From CBDATA01 sp965202845 (lineage in GTDB: Bacteria > Acidobacteriota > Vicinamibacteria > Marinacidobacterales > Marinacidobacteraceae): DNA of 64,000 nt. Every line of letters begins with the position of its first letter. Position 1 is the stretch's first letter. The notes under the pieces were generated by a model. That model was not told the origin of the DNA. It did not search any database and worked only from the letters and a program-made list of their open reading frames with translations. The position numbers and the translations under genes are program-made. Shown in pieces: positions 8,905-16,442 of the stretch. The stretch is taken from contig OZ241856.1 in NCBI GenBank assembly GCA_965202845.1, positions 2,356,001 to 2,420,000 on the forward strand. The letters run 5' to 3'.

Positions 8905-9625
8905 ATGTACGTTGAAGCCAGAGAAAAACTGGTTGGATGGCTCCGCGAACAACTCATTGGTCCCGCGCCCGGCGCATCCGGTGAGGGGCTGCAATTCTCT
9001 CCGTTGGACCGATATCCGACCGGAGTGCTCCATCCCATCGATCCCGGCGTTTCCGGACGGGACCCGGCCGGAGAATCGGAACATTCCGGCCCGGATGAAG
9101 ACGATGAGGAACCGGACAACGAAAACGACAAGGCGCAATCCACGCAACCGGCGCGCCGCCCGCGATATGTGCCGCCATCGTCGTTGGGATTTTCCTTCTT
9201 CCTGCAAGGCGAACCACGGCTTCGGATCACTGCTTTTGCCGCAATCTACAAGAGCGTGGGTGAGCGAGACGAGAAGGGACGATTTGTGCACCGCGAATAT
9301 GATCGTGAAGAATTGACAGAAGCCAGTATCGAATGCGCTGAAACTTCGGAAGCGATCATCTGGGACGGGCGCGCTGGCATTGATGTGCGCATGCGACCCC
9401 ACAGAAACGGCCAGATTGTTACCGTCTCCCTGCATAATCGGCAAAAACTGGATCCGAACGCCAATCCGAACGAGCGAATCCGCGATCGAACGGTGCAATC
9501 CCTGTTCGAGTCACATATCGAATGCCGCATCGAGAGCGGCGATCTCGCCCACTACCCGCGGGTTGAGCCGAGCCTGCTTGACGAGGAGGAACAGGAACTC
9601 GAACTCCAGTGGAGGGCGGCCTGGA
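8905..9625 (+). pseudogene. DrmA-like (DISARM helicase) N-terminal fragment
   Basis: The reading frame from ATG 8905 begins MYVEAREKLVGWLREQLIGP and then has LDRYPTGVLHPIDPG, an acidic linker, PPSSLGFSFF and IVTVSLHNRQKLDP. This order (LiGP, RYxTGxLxP, acidic stretch, SSxGxSF, V.L.N) resembles the N-terminus of the DISARM helicase DrmA as recalled from the family. Near 9600-9640 the frame leaves coding sequence: it continues open to 9984 as low-complexity R/S/P-rich translation, while another helicase is read in a different frame. No helicase motif belonging to this protein remains. It is interpreted as a truncated gene left by a deletion. The end coordinate is approximate. Confidence 0.6.
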
Positions 9626-10331
9626 AGGTGGACGATGGTGCTGGTTTCAGGATGGCAACAACCAAGCGCTCACTCCGAATTTCGACAGGACGGCGCAGCA
9701 AATTCTGGAAAAGACACAACCGACAAGGGTGCCGCTTCGTATCAACTGCCGGAACACCGAGGTCATCCTCAAATGGATTCAGAAATCACTCGGCGCCGAC
9801 ATCGGGGTCCGCGGTGCGGGAGCGGGTCCCGACATCCGCTTGTCCAGCGCATCCAATCCCGACGAGTCGGCGGATCATCTTGCGCGGGAAGTCGGGGAAA
9901 TCATCGATGTGGGAGGGACCCCGCCCGATTCCGTCACCATACTTTCGCCGTTGGAGTATCCGGATTCATCGGCGGCGCGAGTAAGTGAAAACACGGGAAA
10001 AAGGATTCGACGACTTGACGAATACTCGATGCGGACGACTTCCGGAAGCAAAGTCGGCTTCGCGCGCATCGAAGAGTTCAAGGGACTCGAGAATGAAGCG
10101 GTCATCGTCATCGATCTTCCCCCATTTGAAAAATCTATTGGCAATGCCGCGGAACACTACGTGGCGATGACCCGGCCCCGAGCGATCCTTTCCATCATTC
10201 AGGCCGAATATCCGGGCGAGACGGAAATCTGCCCAAGCGACGGAGAACCCGAAAATAACGAACGGGTACGGAACATCGAGGGCGTAGTGGACATTCTCAA
10301 AGACCATGGCCCAGGAGGTAGGCTCAGATGA
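9612..10331 (+). pseudogene. UvrD/Rep-like helicase C-terminal fragment
   Basis: This frame encodes the C-terminal part of a superfamily 1 helicase: GGRWCWFQDGNNQ (like the W.F.D.NQ stretch), PLRINCRNTEVI, GFARIEEFKGLENEAVIVID and HYVAMTRPRAIL (motifs V and VI). Walker A and B and the whole N-terminal half are missing. The sequence joins the DrmA-like fragment out of frame around 9600-9640, which suggests one deletion that removed the 3' part of one gene and the 5' part of another. The stop overlaps the next start as ATGA, so the ancestral operon continued downstream. Base composition is lower in GC than the surroundings. Confidence 0.65.
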
Positions 10332-10432
10332 TCATCCTCGCGGTGTTTGCCATGCTGGCACTTACGTGCTTTCTGCTGGTTTGCGTCTTCGCTGCGATGT
10401 CCAGCATCGTTCTGGTAGCTGGAGCGCAGAAG

Positions 10433-10440
10433 AGTAGGGA
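10433..10440. repeat. Target-site duplication, left copy (AGTAGGGA)
   Basis: Eight bases AGTAGGGA lie immediately before the left end of the insertion sequence and are identical to 11909-11916. Eight-base duplications are typical of ISL3 transposition. Confidence 0.93.
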
Positions 10441-10447
10441 GGCTCTT

Positions 10448-11689
10448 TCAAATACCGAGTGGGTACGCGACATGAGGGTTGAGCTTGGAGAAGTCCAGTT
10501 TTCCGGCGATGAGGAAGAACACGGTGCGGATGGTCTGGAAGGTTCCGTAGCCTCTGGCTTTCCGCTTGGCCGCCTGAAACAGGCCGTTGAGCGCCTCGAT
10601 GAAGCCGTTGGTCTGGCGGGTTCGGGCCCACGCGACGATGCCCTCGAGATGTTTGCGGATCATCCGCGCGACGGCTTTCATGGGTTCGACCTTGGAGCGG
10701 TTCACGTTGGCGCACCACTGCCGGAGCATGGCTCTGACGACGTTGACCTGCTTGCGGTTGAGGATGTTCCGGAGTTGCTCGCGGTACATCCAGGCTCGGG
10801 CGGTGCGCTTTCCGGGGGCCTGCGCGATGAGAGCGTTGAGTTGGGCGCGCTGTTCGGGGCCGAGTCGTTCGGGATTTTTGAGGAGCGCCCAGCGCATGCC
10901 CTTGAGTTGGGGGTTGGCGCGCTGCTCGATGCGCCGGGTCTGGTCGAGGGCCTTGGATGCGTGAGCGATGACGTGGAATTTGTCGAAGGTGATCTGGGCG
11001 TTGGGGAGATGCTCTGCGACGCCCTTCATGTAGGCGGGGGACATGTCGATGGAGGCGACTTCGACGGCTTCGGGGTCTCCGCCGTGGGCTTCGAGGCTTC
11101 GGGCGAATCGGTCGACGGAGTCGGCGGCGCGGCCTTCTCCGACGAAGATGACCCGGCGTTTTCGGGCGTCTGCGACGACGGTGACGTAGTTGTGGCCGCG
11201 CGCGCGGGAGGTTTCGTCGATGGCGACGGCGCGGACGTCGGCTTGGTCGTCGGTTTCGGTGGCGAGTTCCACATAGCGGTTGGAGATGGCCTGGGTTTGG
11301 TGCTGGGAGAGTCCGGCGAGCCGTGCGACGGCGGCGAAGGTCATGTCCTGGCACATGGCGAGAATCAAGGCTTCGAAGAGGAGGGAGAACCCGGAGAGCT
11401 TGCCGGCCCAGGGCGGCGAGACCAGCGCGACCTTGCCGTTGGGGAGGCGCACCCGGGGGACGCGCGCCACCAGTTCGCACTCGAATTGGAAGAAGTTGAG
11501 GTGGCGGAAGCGCTTGGTCTTGGTGTCGTGGACCGGATGGAGGCCGTCGTGGTTCTGGTGGGCGAAGCGGGCGCCCCTGCGGAAATCGACGCGGATGCTC
11601 AGCTTTCCTTGGTCCTTGTCGAATTCCACGTTCTCGACGAACCAGGGGTCCGGGATGCCGAGGGCTTGGGCGAAAAGCTCGTGTAGCAC
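10448..11689 (-). CDS. tnp: ISL3-family transposase
   Basis: A 413-residue DDE transposase starting at GTG 11687-11689 (MLHELFAQALGIPDPW). ISL3 features are present: an N-terminal zinc-finger-like region that has lost most cysteines, a helix-turn-helix (FAAVARLAGLSQHQTQAI), the first catalytic Asp in VRAVAIDETSRARGHNY, the second in EVASIDMSPAYMKGV, ITFDKFHVIAHASKALD, and a C-terminal region TNGFIEALNGLFQAAKRKARGY with the catalytic Glu. The stop codon lies only 7 bases inside the left terminal repeat. The frame is complete with no stops, so the enzyme is probably functional. Confidence 0.95.
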   Translation of the reverse strand: MLHELFAQALGIPDPWFVENVEFDKDQGKLSIRVDFRRGARFAHQNHDGLHPVHDTKTKRFRHLNFFQFECELVARVPRVRLPNGKVALVSPPWAGKLSGFSLLFEALILAMCQDMTFAAVARLAGLSQHQTQAISNRYVELATETDDQADVRAVAIDETSRARGHNYVTVVADARKRRVIFVGEGRAADSVDRFARSLEAHGGDPEAVEVASIDMSPAYMKGVAEHLPNAQITFDKFHVIAHASKALDQTRRIEQRANPQLKGMRWALLKNPERLGPEQRAQLNALIAQAPGKRTARAWMYREQLRNILNRKQVNVVRAMLRQWCANVNRSKVEPMKAVARMIRKHLEGIVAWARTRQTNGFIEALNGLFQAAKRKARGYGTFQTIRTVFFLIAGKLDFSKLNPHVAYPLGI

Positions 11690-11710
11690 TGGATGCGCTC
11701 CTTTTTTTCA

Positions 11711-11874
11711 GGGTCGAAAGCGGGAAAAGTGTTCCATTGGTGTGTGGCGACGCTGGCTGGGGACGGTTGCGGCTTCCCGCTTTCGACCCTTTTTCGAGCG
11801 TGCCCGCCGGATTCCGTGAGTCAAGGGTTCGCTACGCCGTGCAAGCCCGCCCTTGACACCCGGAATCCCGGCGG
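11711..11874. other. Paired long hairpins in the non-coding end of the IS
   Basis: Two nested or adjacent inverted repeats fill the transposase 5' region. The first is a perfect 16-bp arm (GGGTCGAAAGCGGGAA at 11711-11726, complement at 11774-11789). The second is a compound arm (CCGCCGGATTCCG ... GTCAAGGG at 11803-11827 against CCCTTGAC ... CGGAATCCCGGCGG at 11850-11874). They may control transposase expression or form the cleaved end; nothing in the sequence decides between these. Confidence 0.7.
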
Positions 11875-11908
11875 TCTCCATTCTACCCACTCAAATCTCA
11901 ATTGAGGC

Positions 11909-11916
11909 AGTAGGGA
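11909..11916. repeat. Target-site duplication, right copy (AGTAGGGA)
   Basis: AGTAGGGA directly follows the right end of the ISL3 element and matches 10433-10440 exactly. Confidence 0.93.
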
Positions 11917-12035
11917 GCGTAAGGATCGCAAGAAAGTCACACATGACCCACTTGCACAACGAAAGCGCCGTGCACTCAGTACAGCCATTATCAAGGAGGA
12001 GCCATGAATAAACCGCAAGCCGTGCTCGTGGGGGT

Positions 12036-13256
12036 TCAGGCCTTGAGGCGGGAGAGGCTGAAGAAGGGTTCCCTGGGGGCTTCGCCGAGGATTTGACGGG
12101 CGGCCATCTCGCCGAGCGCCGGCCCCATCTTGTAGCCGTGGCCGGATCCGCCGCCGAGAATCCACACATTGTCGGCGTCCGGGTGGGTGTCCACGATCAG
12201 GTGGCCGTCCTGACTCTGTTCGTACTGGCAGACCCGCGCCTCCAGCAGCGGCGCGCCGCGCATCGCAGGGAAGCGGTGCTCCATGTACCGCCGGGCGCGG
12301 CGGATGCCCTCGGCCGAGGGCGTCCGGTCGCCGTTGGTGGGGTCGAATGGGGATCCGCGCGTGTCATCGGCGACCTTGAAGCCGCGGCGCTCGCTGCCCG
12401 GAACCCCGTAGAACAAATGGGCGCCGTTCTCCACCCAGACCGGCAACCCCTCCTCGGTCAGGTCGTTGCGGCCGGGCGGCGTCCCGAAGTAGAAGACTTC
12501 CTGGCGGGTCGGGGAGACCAGCGGCGGATCGAAGTCCGGGAACATCCGGGAAAGCCAGGGGCCGGCGGCGAACACGAACTGCTCGGCGCGGAGCGGCGCC
12601 GCTCCGCCGGTGACGCGCACTTCCTCCATCGCGCCGTCCCGGATCGGCCCCGGGGCGGCCTCCGCCTGGAGGTACTGGCCGCCTTCGGCGAGAAAGGCGC
12701 GGAGCGTCGCCTGGCAGCCGCGCCGCGCCAGCAGGTAGCCGGCGCCCTCCTCGAAGAATCCATAGGCGAGGTCGTCCGCGTGGATCTGCGGGAACCGCCG
12801 GGCGATTCCCGCCCCGTCCATCTCCTCGCAGCCGAGTCCCAGGTCCCGCAGGATGGGGGCCGCCTGTCGCACGTAGTCGTCCTGGCCGTCGCTCATCCAG
12901 AGCGCCCCGGTGGGAACGAACAGCTGGCGGTTCCAGGCGACCTCGCTCGCCTTCCAGATCTCCAGCGCGCGCACCACCATCTCGCTGTAGATGCGGTGCG
13001 GGCCGTAGGTCGCCCGAATGACCCGAGTCTCGCCGCCCGAACTGGCCCTCGAGTTGCCCGGTCCCCAGGCGTCCAGAAGCGTCACCCGGACGCCGCGCCG
13101 GAGCAGGTGAAGCGCGGTCCAGCCGCCGAAGGCCCCGGCGCCCACCACAACAACATGGCCGGGGCGCTGCCGCCCCGTCGCCGGGCGCCATGCGGCGGCT
13201 GCGAGACTGGCGCCGATCGCGGCGCGGCGCGAGATGGGGCGGTGCGGGAACGTCAT
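12036..13256 (-). CDS. Tat-exported FAD-dependent oxidoreductase (DAO / sarcosine-oxidase-like)
   Basis: A 406-residue flavoprotein. The N-terminus has a twin-arginine signal (ISRRAAIGASLAAAA), so it is probably exported folded with its FAD. The dinucleotide-binding motif is VVVVGAGAFGGWTALHLLRRG (residues about 34-55). The C-terminus has WILGGGSGHGYKMGPALGE, the closing FAD-contact segment of the DAO superfamily. It resembles sarcosine and N-methyl-tryptophan oxidases; the substrate is unknown. In the ancestral layout its ATG overlapped the homoserine dehydrogenase stop (ATGA). That junction is now duplicated, so the gene sits 3' of a relic of the dehydrogenase end. Confidence 0.85.
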   Translation of the reverse strand: MTFPHRPISRRAAIGASLAAAAWRPATGRQRPGHVVVVGAGAFGGWTALHLLRRGVRVTLLDAWGPGNSRASSGGETRVIRATYGPHRIYSEMVVRALEIWKASEVAWNRQLFVPTGALWMSDGQDDYVRQAAPILRDLGLGCEEMDGAGIARRFPQIHADDLAYGFFEEGAGYLLARRGCQATLRAFLAEGGQYLQAEAAPGPIRDGAMEEVRVTGGAAPLRAEQFVFAAGPWLSRMFPDFDPPLVSPTRQEVFYFGTPPGRNDLTEEGLPVWVENGAHLFYGVPGSERRGFKVADDTRGSPFDPTNGDRTPSAEGIRRARRYMEHRFPAMRGAPLLEARVCQYEQSQDGHLIVDTHPDADNVWILGGGSGHGYKMGPALGEMAARQILGEAPREPFFSLSRLKA

Positions 13257-13493
13257 GCCTGCAGGGGGATTCTCACCGATGGGGCGGCTGACGGTCCGGT
13301 CGGGACGCCGAGCGCGATGTGAACCGCGTCCCGGAGCATCGCCGCCGCGGTGGGCGCGGCGTCGGATTCGGTCGAGGCGAAACGCTGGGTTTCATAGAGG
13401 TCGGTCTCCCATTCCACCGCCATGTCCAGTGGCCCAATGCCGCCGAGGAAACTGCTCCGGGGGAGCAGCGCCGGACGCACCCGCAAGCGGAAC
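13161..13493. repeat. 333-bp tandem duplication, copy 1
   Basis: Positions 13161-13493 repeat at 13494-13826 with a period of exactly 333 bp and only scattered substitutions. Each unit spans the junction between the 3' end of the homoserine dehydrogenase gene and the 5' end of the FAD oxidoreductase gene. This copy supplies the true start of the oxidoreductase. Confidence 0.93.
13253..13493 (-). pseudogene. Duplicated C-terminal fragment of homoserine dehydrogenase
   Basis: This is the extra copy of the dehydrogenase 3' end (about 77-80 codons, ending in VRIPLQA-stop at 13253). It differs from the functional copy by a few residues (SAAPSVRIPLQA versus SVAPSVRIPPQA). It lacks the catalytic and NAD-binding parts. 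It has a possible GTG at 13486 but no reason to be an independent gene. It overlaps the oxidoreductase ATG just as the intact gene once did. About 330 bp here therefore contain no complete gene, only duplication relics. Confidence 0.85.
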
Positions 13494-13589
13494 GGGGCGC
13501 TGCCGCCCCGTCGCCGGGCGCCATGCGGCGGCTGCGAGACTGGCGCCGATCGCGGCGCGGCGCGAGATGGGGCGGTGCGGGAACGTCAT
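13494..13589 (-). pseudogene. Duplicated N-terminal fragment of the FAD oxidoreductase
   Basis: From ATG 13587-13589 the frame repeats the first 32 codons of the oxidoreductase (MTFPHRPISRRAAIGAS, the Tat signal) and then runs into antisense dehydrogenase sequence. It is a duplication relic following the intact homoserine dehydrogenase stop. If translated by coupling it would give a Tat signal fused to junk sequence. Confidence 0.85.
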
Positions 13590-13826
13590 GCCTGCGGGGG
13601 GATTCTCACCGATGGGGCGACTGACGGTCCGGTCGGGACGCCGAGCGCGATGTGAACCGCGTCCCGGAGCATCGCCGCCGCGGTGGGCGCGGCGTCGGAT
13701 TCGGTCGAGGCGAAACGCTGGGTTTCGTAGAGGTCGGTCTCCCATTCCACCGCCATGTCCAGCGGCCCGATGCCGCCGAGGAAGCTGCTCCGGGGAAGCA
13801 GGGTCGGAACCACCCGCAAGCGGAAC
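13494..13826. repeat. 333-bp tandem duplication, copy 2
   Basis: Second copy of the unit at 13161-13493. It contains the functional 3' end of the homoserine dehydrogenase gene and a dead-end start of the oxidoreductase. Confidence 0.93.
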
Positions 13827-14656
13827 GAATCGCCAACCGATTCGGCCTCCCCCAGCAGCCGGATGGCCTGTCCCGGACCGGCGGCGGGCGCCGCCTCCAC
13901 GCCGACGCGCTCCACGTCCGCAAACGTCGCGGGAGCGCCCAGCACGGTGCGCGCCACGATCACCAGCTTCAGCGCGGTGTCCGTCCCGTTCAGATCGTTC
14001 GTCGGGTCGGTCTCGGCGATGCCGCGCGCCTTCGCCTCGGCGATCGCCTCCTCGAGCGTCATGCCCGCCGCCATCCGGTCGAGAACCAGGTTGCTGGTCG
14101 AGTTGAAGACCCCCCGCGCGCGGCGGAAGCGGGCGGCGACCAGGTCCCGGCGCCCGATGTTCACGATCGGCAGCGCGCCGCACACGGTGGCGCTCCAGCC
14201 CATCCCGGCGCCCGACGCGCGCGCCAGGTTCTCCAGCCGGTCGAAGGCGAGGGCGACCGCCGACTTGTTGGCGAAGACCACCGAACGGCCCCGGGAGAGC
14301 GCGAGGCTCGCGGCTTCGAGGCCGATGCCGCCTTCCAGGTCCATGGAGGCAGCGTCCAGCAGGACGCCGCCGGGACCCGCCCGCTCCAGCGCCTCCGGAA
14401 GCGAAAGGGGCCGGGCGGCAGGCATCCCGCGCAAGGGAATCCCGCGCGCCTTGGCGTCCCGAATCGCCTCGGCCCCCGGGCCGCCGTCGTCCGGTCCCCG
14501 GATGAACCCGCTGCGGTCGGCGCAGGCGAACACCGGCAGCCGGACGCCGTAGCGATCCGCCAGCATGCGCCTCCGGGAATCGAGGATCCGGAGCAGGGCG
14601 CGGTGCACGCTGCCCATCCCCAGCAGGATCAACGGGCGGACGGACCGGAGAGACAC
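13586..14656 (-). CDS. hom: Homoserine dehydrogenase-like NAD(P)-dependent oxidoreductase
   Basis: A 356-residue protein from GTG 14654-14656 (VSLRSVRPLILLGMGSVHR). It has an N-terminal Rossmann motif (LILLGMGSVHRALLRIL), VVFANKSAVAL (family NK motif), and the diagnostic homoserine dehydrogenase block RGVFNSTSNLVLDRM...GIAETDPTNDLNGTDTALKL. Homoserine dehydrogenase reduces aspartate semialdehyde to homoserine for threonine and methionine synthesis. The usual NGTTN is here NSTSN, and no ACT regulatory domain follows, so feedback control may be absent and a related substrate is possible. It is transcribed divergently from the WYL regulator, 34 bp away. Confidence 0.82.
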   Translation of the reverse strand: MSLRSVRPLILLGMGSVHRALLRILDSRRRMLADRYGVRLPVFACADRSGFIRGPDDGGPGAEAIRDAKARGIPLRGMPAARPLSLPEALERAGPGGVLLDAASMDLEGGIGLEAASLALSRGRSVVFANKSAVALAFDRLENLARASGAGMGWSATVCGALPIVNIGRRDLVAARFRRARGVFNSTSNLVLDRMAAGMTLEEAIAEAKARGIAETDPTNDLNGTDTALKLVIVARTVLGAPATFADVERVGVEAAPAAGPGQAIRLLGEAESVGDSFRLRVVPTLLPRSSFLGGIGPLDMAVEWETDLYETQRFASTESDAAPTAAAMLRDAVHIALGVPTGPSVAPSVRIPPQA

Positions 14657-14690
14657 GCCATAGGATACTCCCGGGGAGAGGAAAGGACTC

Positions 14691-15749
14691 TTGGCGGATT
14701 CGTTCGAACGGGTTGTCGGCGTGCTGCGCCTGCTCAGCAACGGCTGGCATTCCTACGCGGGCATCGAGTCGAAGTGCGGCGTCCGCCAGCGCACCGTCCA
14801 GCGGTGGATCCGCTCCTTGAAGCAGCACTTCCCCGATACGCTCGAAGAGGAACGGACCTTCGAGGGGAAGTCCATCTTCCGGCTGCGACCGGACTCGTTC
14901 CTGTCGCGGCAGGAGCCGACGCCGGAGGAGCTGGCGGCGCTGCGGCTGGCGGCGGATCGGCTGGAGGAGCAGCAGTTGAGCGACCTGGGGGAGCACCTTC
15001 AGTCGCTGCGGGCGAAGGTCGAGGAGAGGGCCCGGCGCGCGGCCAGCCAGGAACGCATCCAGGCGCTCATGCGGGACGTCGAGGATTTTCTGGGAACGGT
15101 GGGCTTCGCCACCCGGCCCGGTCCCCGGATTCCGGTCGCCAGCACGCTGCAAAAGCAACTCCACGAAGCCTTCCGCAAGGGCCGGGTCGTCCGCTTCACC
15201 TACACGAAACCGCACGGGAAAACCGGAACCCATCGGGTGGAGCCGAAGGGCATCCTCTTCGGCGGGACGGTGCGGCTGGTGGCGAGCCCGGAAGGCAGGG
15301 ACGAACCGCTGCTCCAGTACCGGCTGGACCGGATGCGCGGGCTGGAGGTGACCGAAACCGGGTGCGTAGTCGAACCCGAGCCGTTTCAGGAGTTTGTCCG
15401 GGATCTGTTCGGGAGCTTCCGCGACCGCGAGGTTCTCGACGTGGAATGGCGGTTCCGCGCCGACGCGCCCGAAGTCGAGAGCTGGACGTTCCACCCCTCG
15501 CAGAAGATGGAGCGGAATCCGGACGGCTCGCTGACCGTGCGCTTCCGCGCCACCGGCAAGGAGGACCTGGCGCGGCACATCATCGGATGGTGGGACTGGA
15601 TCGAGGACGTCCAGCCGGAAGCGCTCCGCAGGGTCGTTCTCGGGATGCGGCTCGCCGGGCTGGCGCCGCTGCTCCGGGAGTTCGGCGGCCAGGACATCGC
15701 GGGCCGGGTGGAGGAGCTCGCCCGGGAGTTCGCCCGGGGCGGCGGCTGA
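14691..15749 (+). CDS. WYL-domain transcriptional regulator
   Basis: A 352-residue regulator starting at TTG 14691, preceded by the ribosome-binding site GAGGAAAGGA. An N-terminal helix-turn-helix of the DeoR-like type (YAGIESKCGVRQRTVQRWIRSL, residues about 22-43) is followed by a WYL-type sensor region (about 150-230; HEAFRKGRVVRFTYT, RVEPKGILFGGTVRLVA) and a C-terminal WCX extension. WYL proteins sense nucleotides or nucleic acids and control DNA-damage or defence genes. Its divergent neighbour is the homoserine dehydrogenase, with which it shares a very short promoter region. No target can be named. Confidence 0.88.
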   Translation: MADSFERVVGVLRLLSNGWHSYAGIESKCGVRQRTVQRWIRSLKQHFPDTLEEERTFEGKSIFRLRPDSFLSRQEPTPEELAALRLAADRLEEQQLSDLGEHLQSLRAKVEERARRAASQERIQALMRDVEDFLGTVGFATRPGPRIPVASTLQKQLHEAFRKGRVVRFTYTKPHGKTGTHRVEPKGILFGGTVRLVASPEGRDEPLLQYRLDRMRGLEVTETGCVVEPEPFQEFVRDLFGSFRDREVLDVEWRFRADAPEVESWTFHPSQKMERNPDGSLTVRFRATGKEDLARHIIGWWDWIEDVQPEALRRVVLGMRLAGLAPLLREFGGQDIAGRVEELAREFARGGG

Positions 15750-15752
15750 CGA

Positions 15753-16442
15753 CTACCCCGGTTCGCGCCCCCGCACCATCGGGACGAAGTACACGTCGCC
15801 GTGGTCGCGGAACCGAATCGAGCCGGACGCGTCCCGCACCGCGACGACCAGACGCTGGGGGAAGCTCCCCTGCGGACCCACAGGCGCCACCAGCCGGGCG
15901 CCCGGCGCCAGCTGGTCGAGGAGGGCTTCCGGGATCTCGAGCGGGGCGGCGGTGACCAGGATGCCGTCGAAGGGTGCCTCCTCGGGCCAGCCGGCGTGCC
16001 CGTCGCCGACCCGGAACCGGATGTCCGACGCATAATCGAGTGCTTCCAGGGCCTCCTGGGCGGCGGCGGACAGGGAAGCGAGGATTTCGACGGTGAACAC
16101 CTCCACGCCCATCCGCGCCAGGACGGCGGCCTGGTAGCCCGACCCGGTGCCGATTTCGAGAACCCGCTCTCCGGGGTCCAGGTCCGCCAGCTCGGTCATC
16201 AGCGCCACCATGTACGGCTGGCTGATGGTCTGCCCCTCCGCGATCGGGAGCGCCCGGTCGGAGTAGGCGAGCGCGCGGTGCGACTCCGGCACGAACAAGT
16301 GGCGCGGCACCTCCCGCATCGCCTCCAGCACCAGCGAATCCCGGATGCCCCGAAGCTCCAGCTGCTCGCGGACCATGTTCAGGCGCTCATCCGCCCCCTG
16401 CGACGCCGCCGCCGCGAGGAGAAACGTCCAGAATATGACCAT
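15753..16442 (-). CDS. pcm: Protein-L-isoaspartate O-methyltransferase, apparently exported
   Basis: Pcm repairs isoaspartyl residues by SAM-dependent methylation. Family motifs are clear: MVREQLELRGIRDSLVLEAM, REVPRHLFVP, ALPIAEGQTISQPYMVA, VLEIGTGSGYQAAVLA (SAM motif I) and GILVTAAPLEIPEALL. From ATG 16442 the product is 229 residues and starts with a signal-peptide-like MVIFWTFLLAAAASQGADE, suggesting a periplasmic form. A cytoplasmic start at ATG 16376 (MVREQ...) would match ordinary Pcm. The longer start overlaps the start of the divergent Tsx-like gene by 8 bases, leaving no promoter between them. Confidence 0.9.
   Translation of the reverse strand: MVIFWTFLLAAAASQGADERLNMVREQLELRGIRDSLVLEAMREVPRHLFVPESHRALAYSDRALPIAEGQTISQPYMVALMTELADLDPGERVLEIGTGSGYQAAVLARMGVEVFTVEILASLSAAAQEALEALDYASDIRFRVGDGHAGWPEEAPFDGILVTAAPLEIPEALLDQLAPGARLVAPVGPQGSFPQRLVVAVRDASGSIRFRDHGDVYFVPMVRGREPG

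Larger units (their letters stand above)
10441..11908 (-). mobile_element. ISL3-family insertion sequence, 1468 bp
   Basis: The element is bounded by a perfect 8-bp direct duplication. It has imperfect terminal inverted repeats of about 25 bp: the left end reads GGCTCTTTCAAATACC then GAGTGGGTA (10457-10465), the right end on the other strand GCCTCAATTGAGATTT then GAGTGGGTA (11884-11892). One intact transposase fills positions 10448-11689 on the minus strand. The remaining 219 bp on the right is non-coding and rich in long hairpins. The intact transposase, matching duplication and restorable target gene indicate a recent insertion that may still be active. Confidence 0.93.
10328..12007 (+). 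pseudogene. Small membrane protein gene interrupted by an ISL3-family element
   Basis: ATG 10328 overlaps the helicase-fragment stop. The frame encodes a strongly hydrophobic N-terminus (MIILAVFAMLALTCFLLVCV) and is cut at 10440 by the insertion sequence. Removing the element and one copy of the 8-bp duplication rejoins the frame exactly: AQKSRE continues as RKDRKKVTHDPLAQRKRR and ends IIKEEP-stop at 12005-12007. The restored product is 67 residues with one membrane helix and a basic C-terminus. The restored frame shows that the insertion is recent. Function is unknown; position suggests it belonged to the lost defence-like operon. Confidence 0.7.

Noticed and set aside
9625..9984. A continuous 359-residue DrmA-like protein from 8905 to 9984
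   Set aside because: After about 9625 the translation becomes random R/S/P-rich text, while the other frame carries clear helicase motifs. Only the first part is real protein.
7358..10331. A complete Gabija-type system (OLD ATPase plus UvrD-like helicase)
   Set aside because: The ATPase shows no TOPRIM domain, the helicase lacks its N-terminal half, and a DrmA-like fragment lies between them. There is no intact GajAB pair.
10328..11686. A 452-residue plus-strand frame starting with the small membrane protein
   Set aside because: From 10441 on it is only the antisense of the ISL3 transposase. The biological reading is a small gene interrupted by the element.
12008..12035. A tRNA or small RNA gene in the short gaps
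   Set aside because: No gap in the window shows a cloverleaf or the TTCGANNC arm. The gaps hold only the repeats, hairpins and promoters listed.
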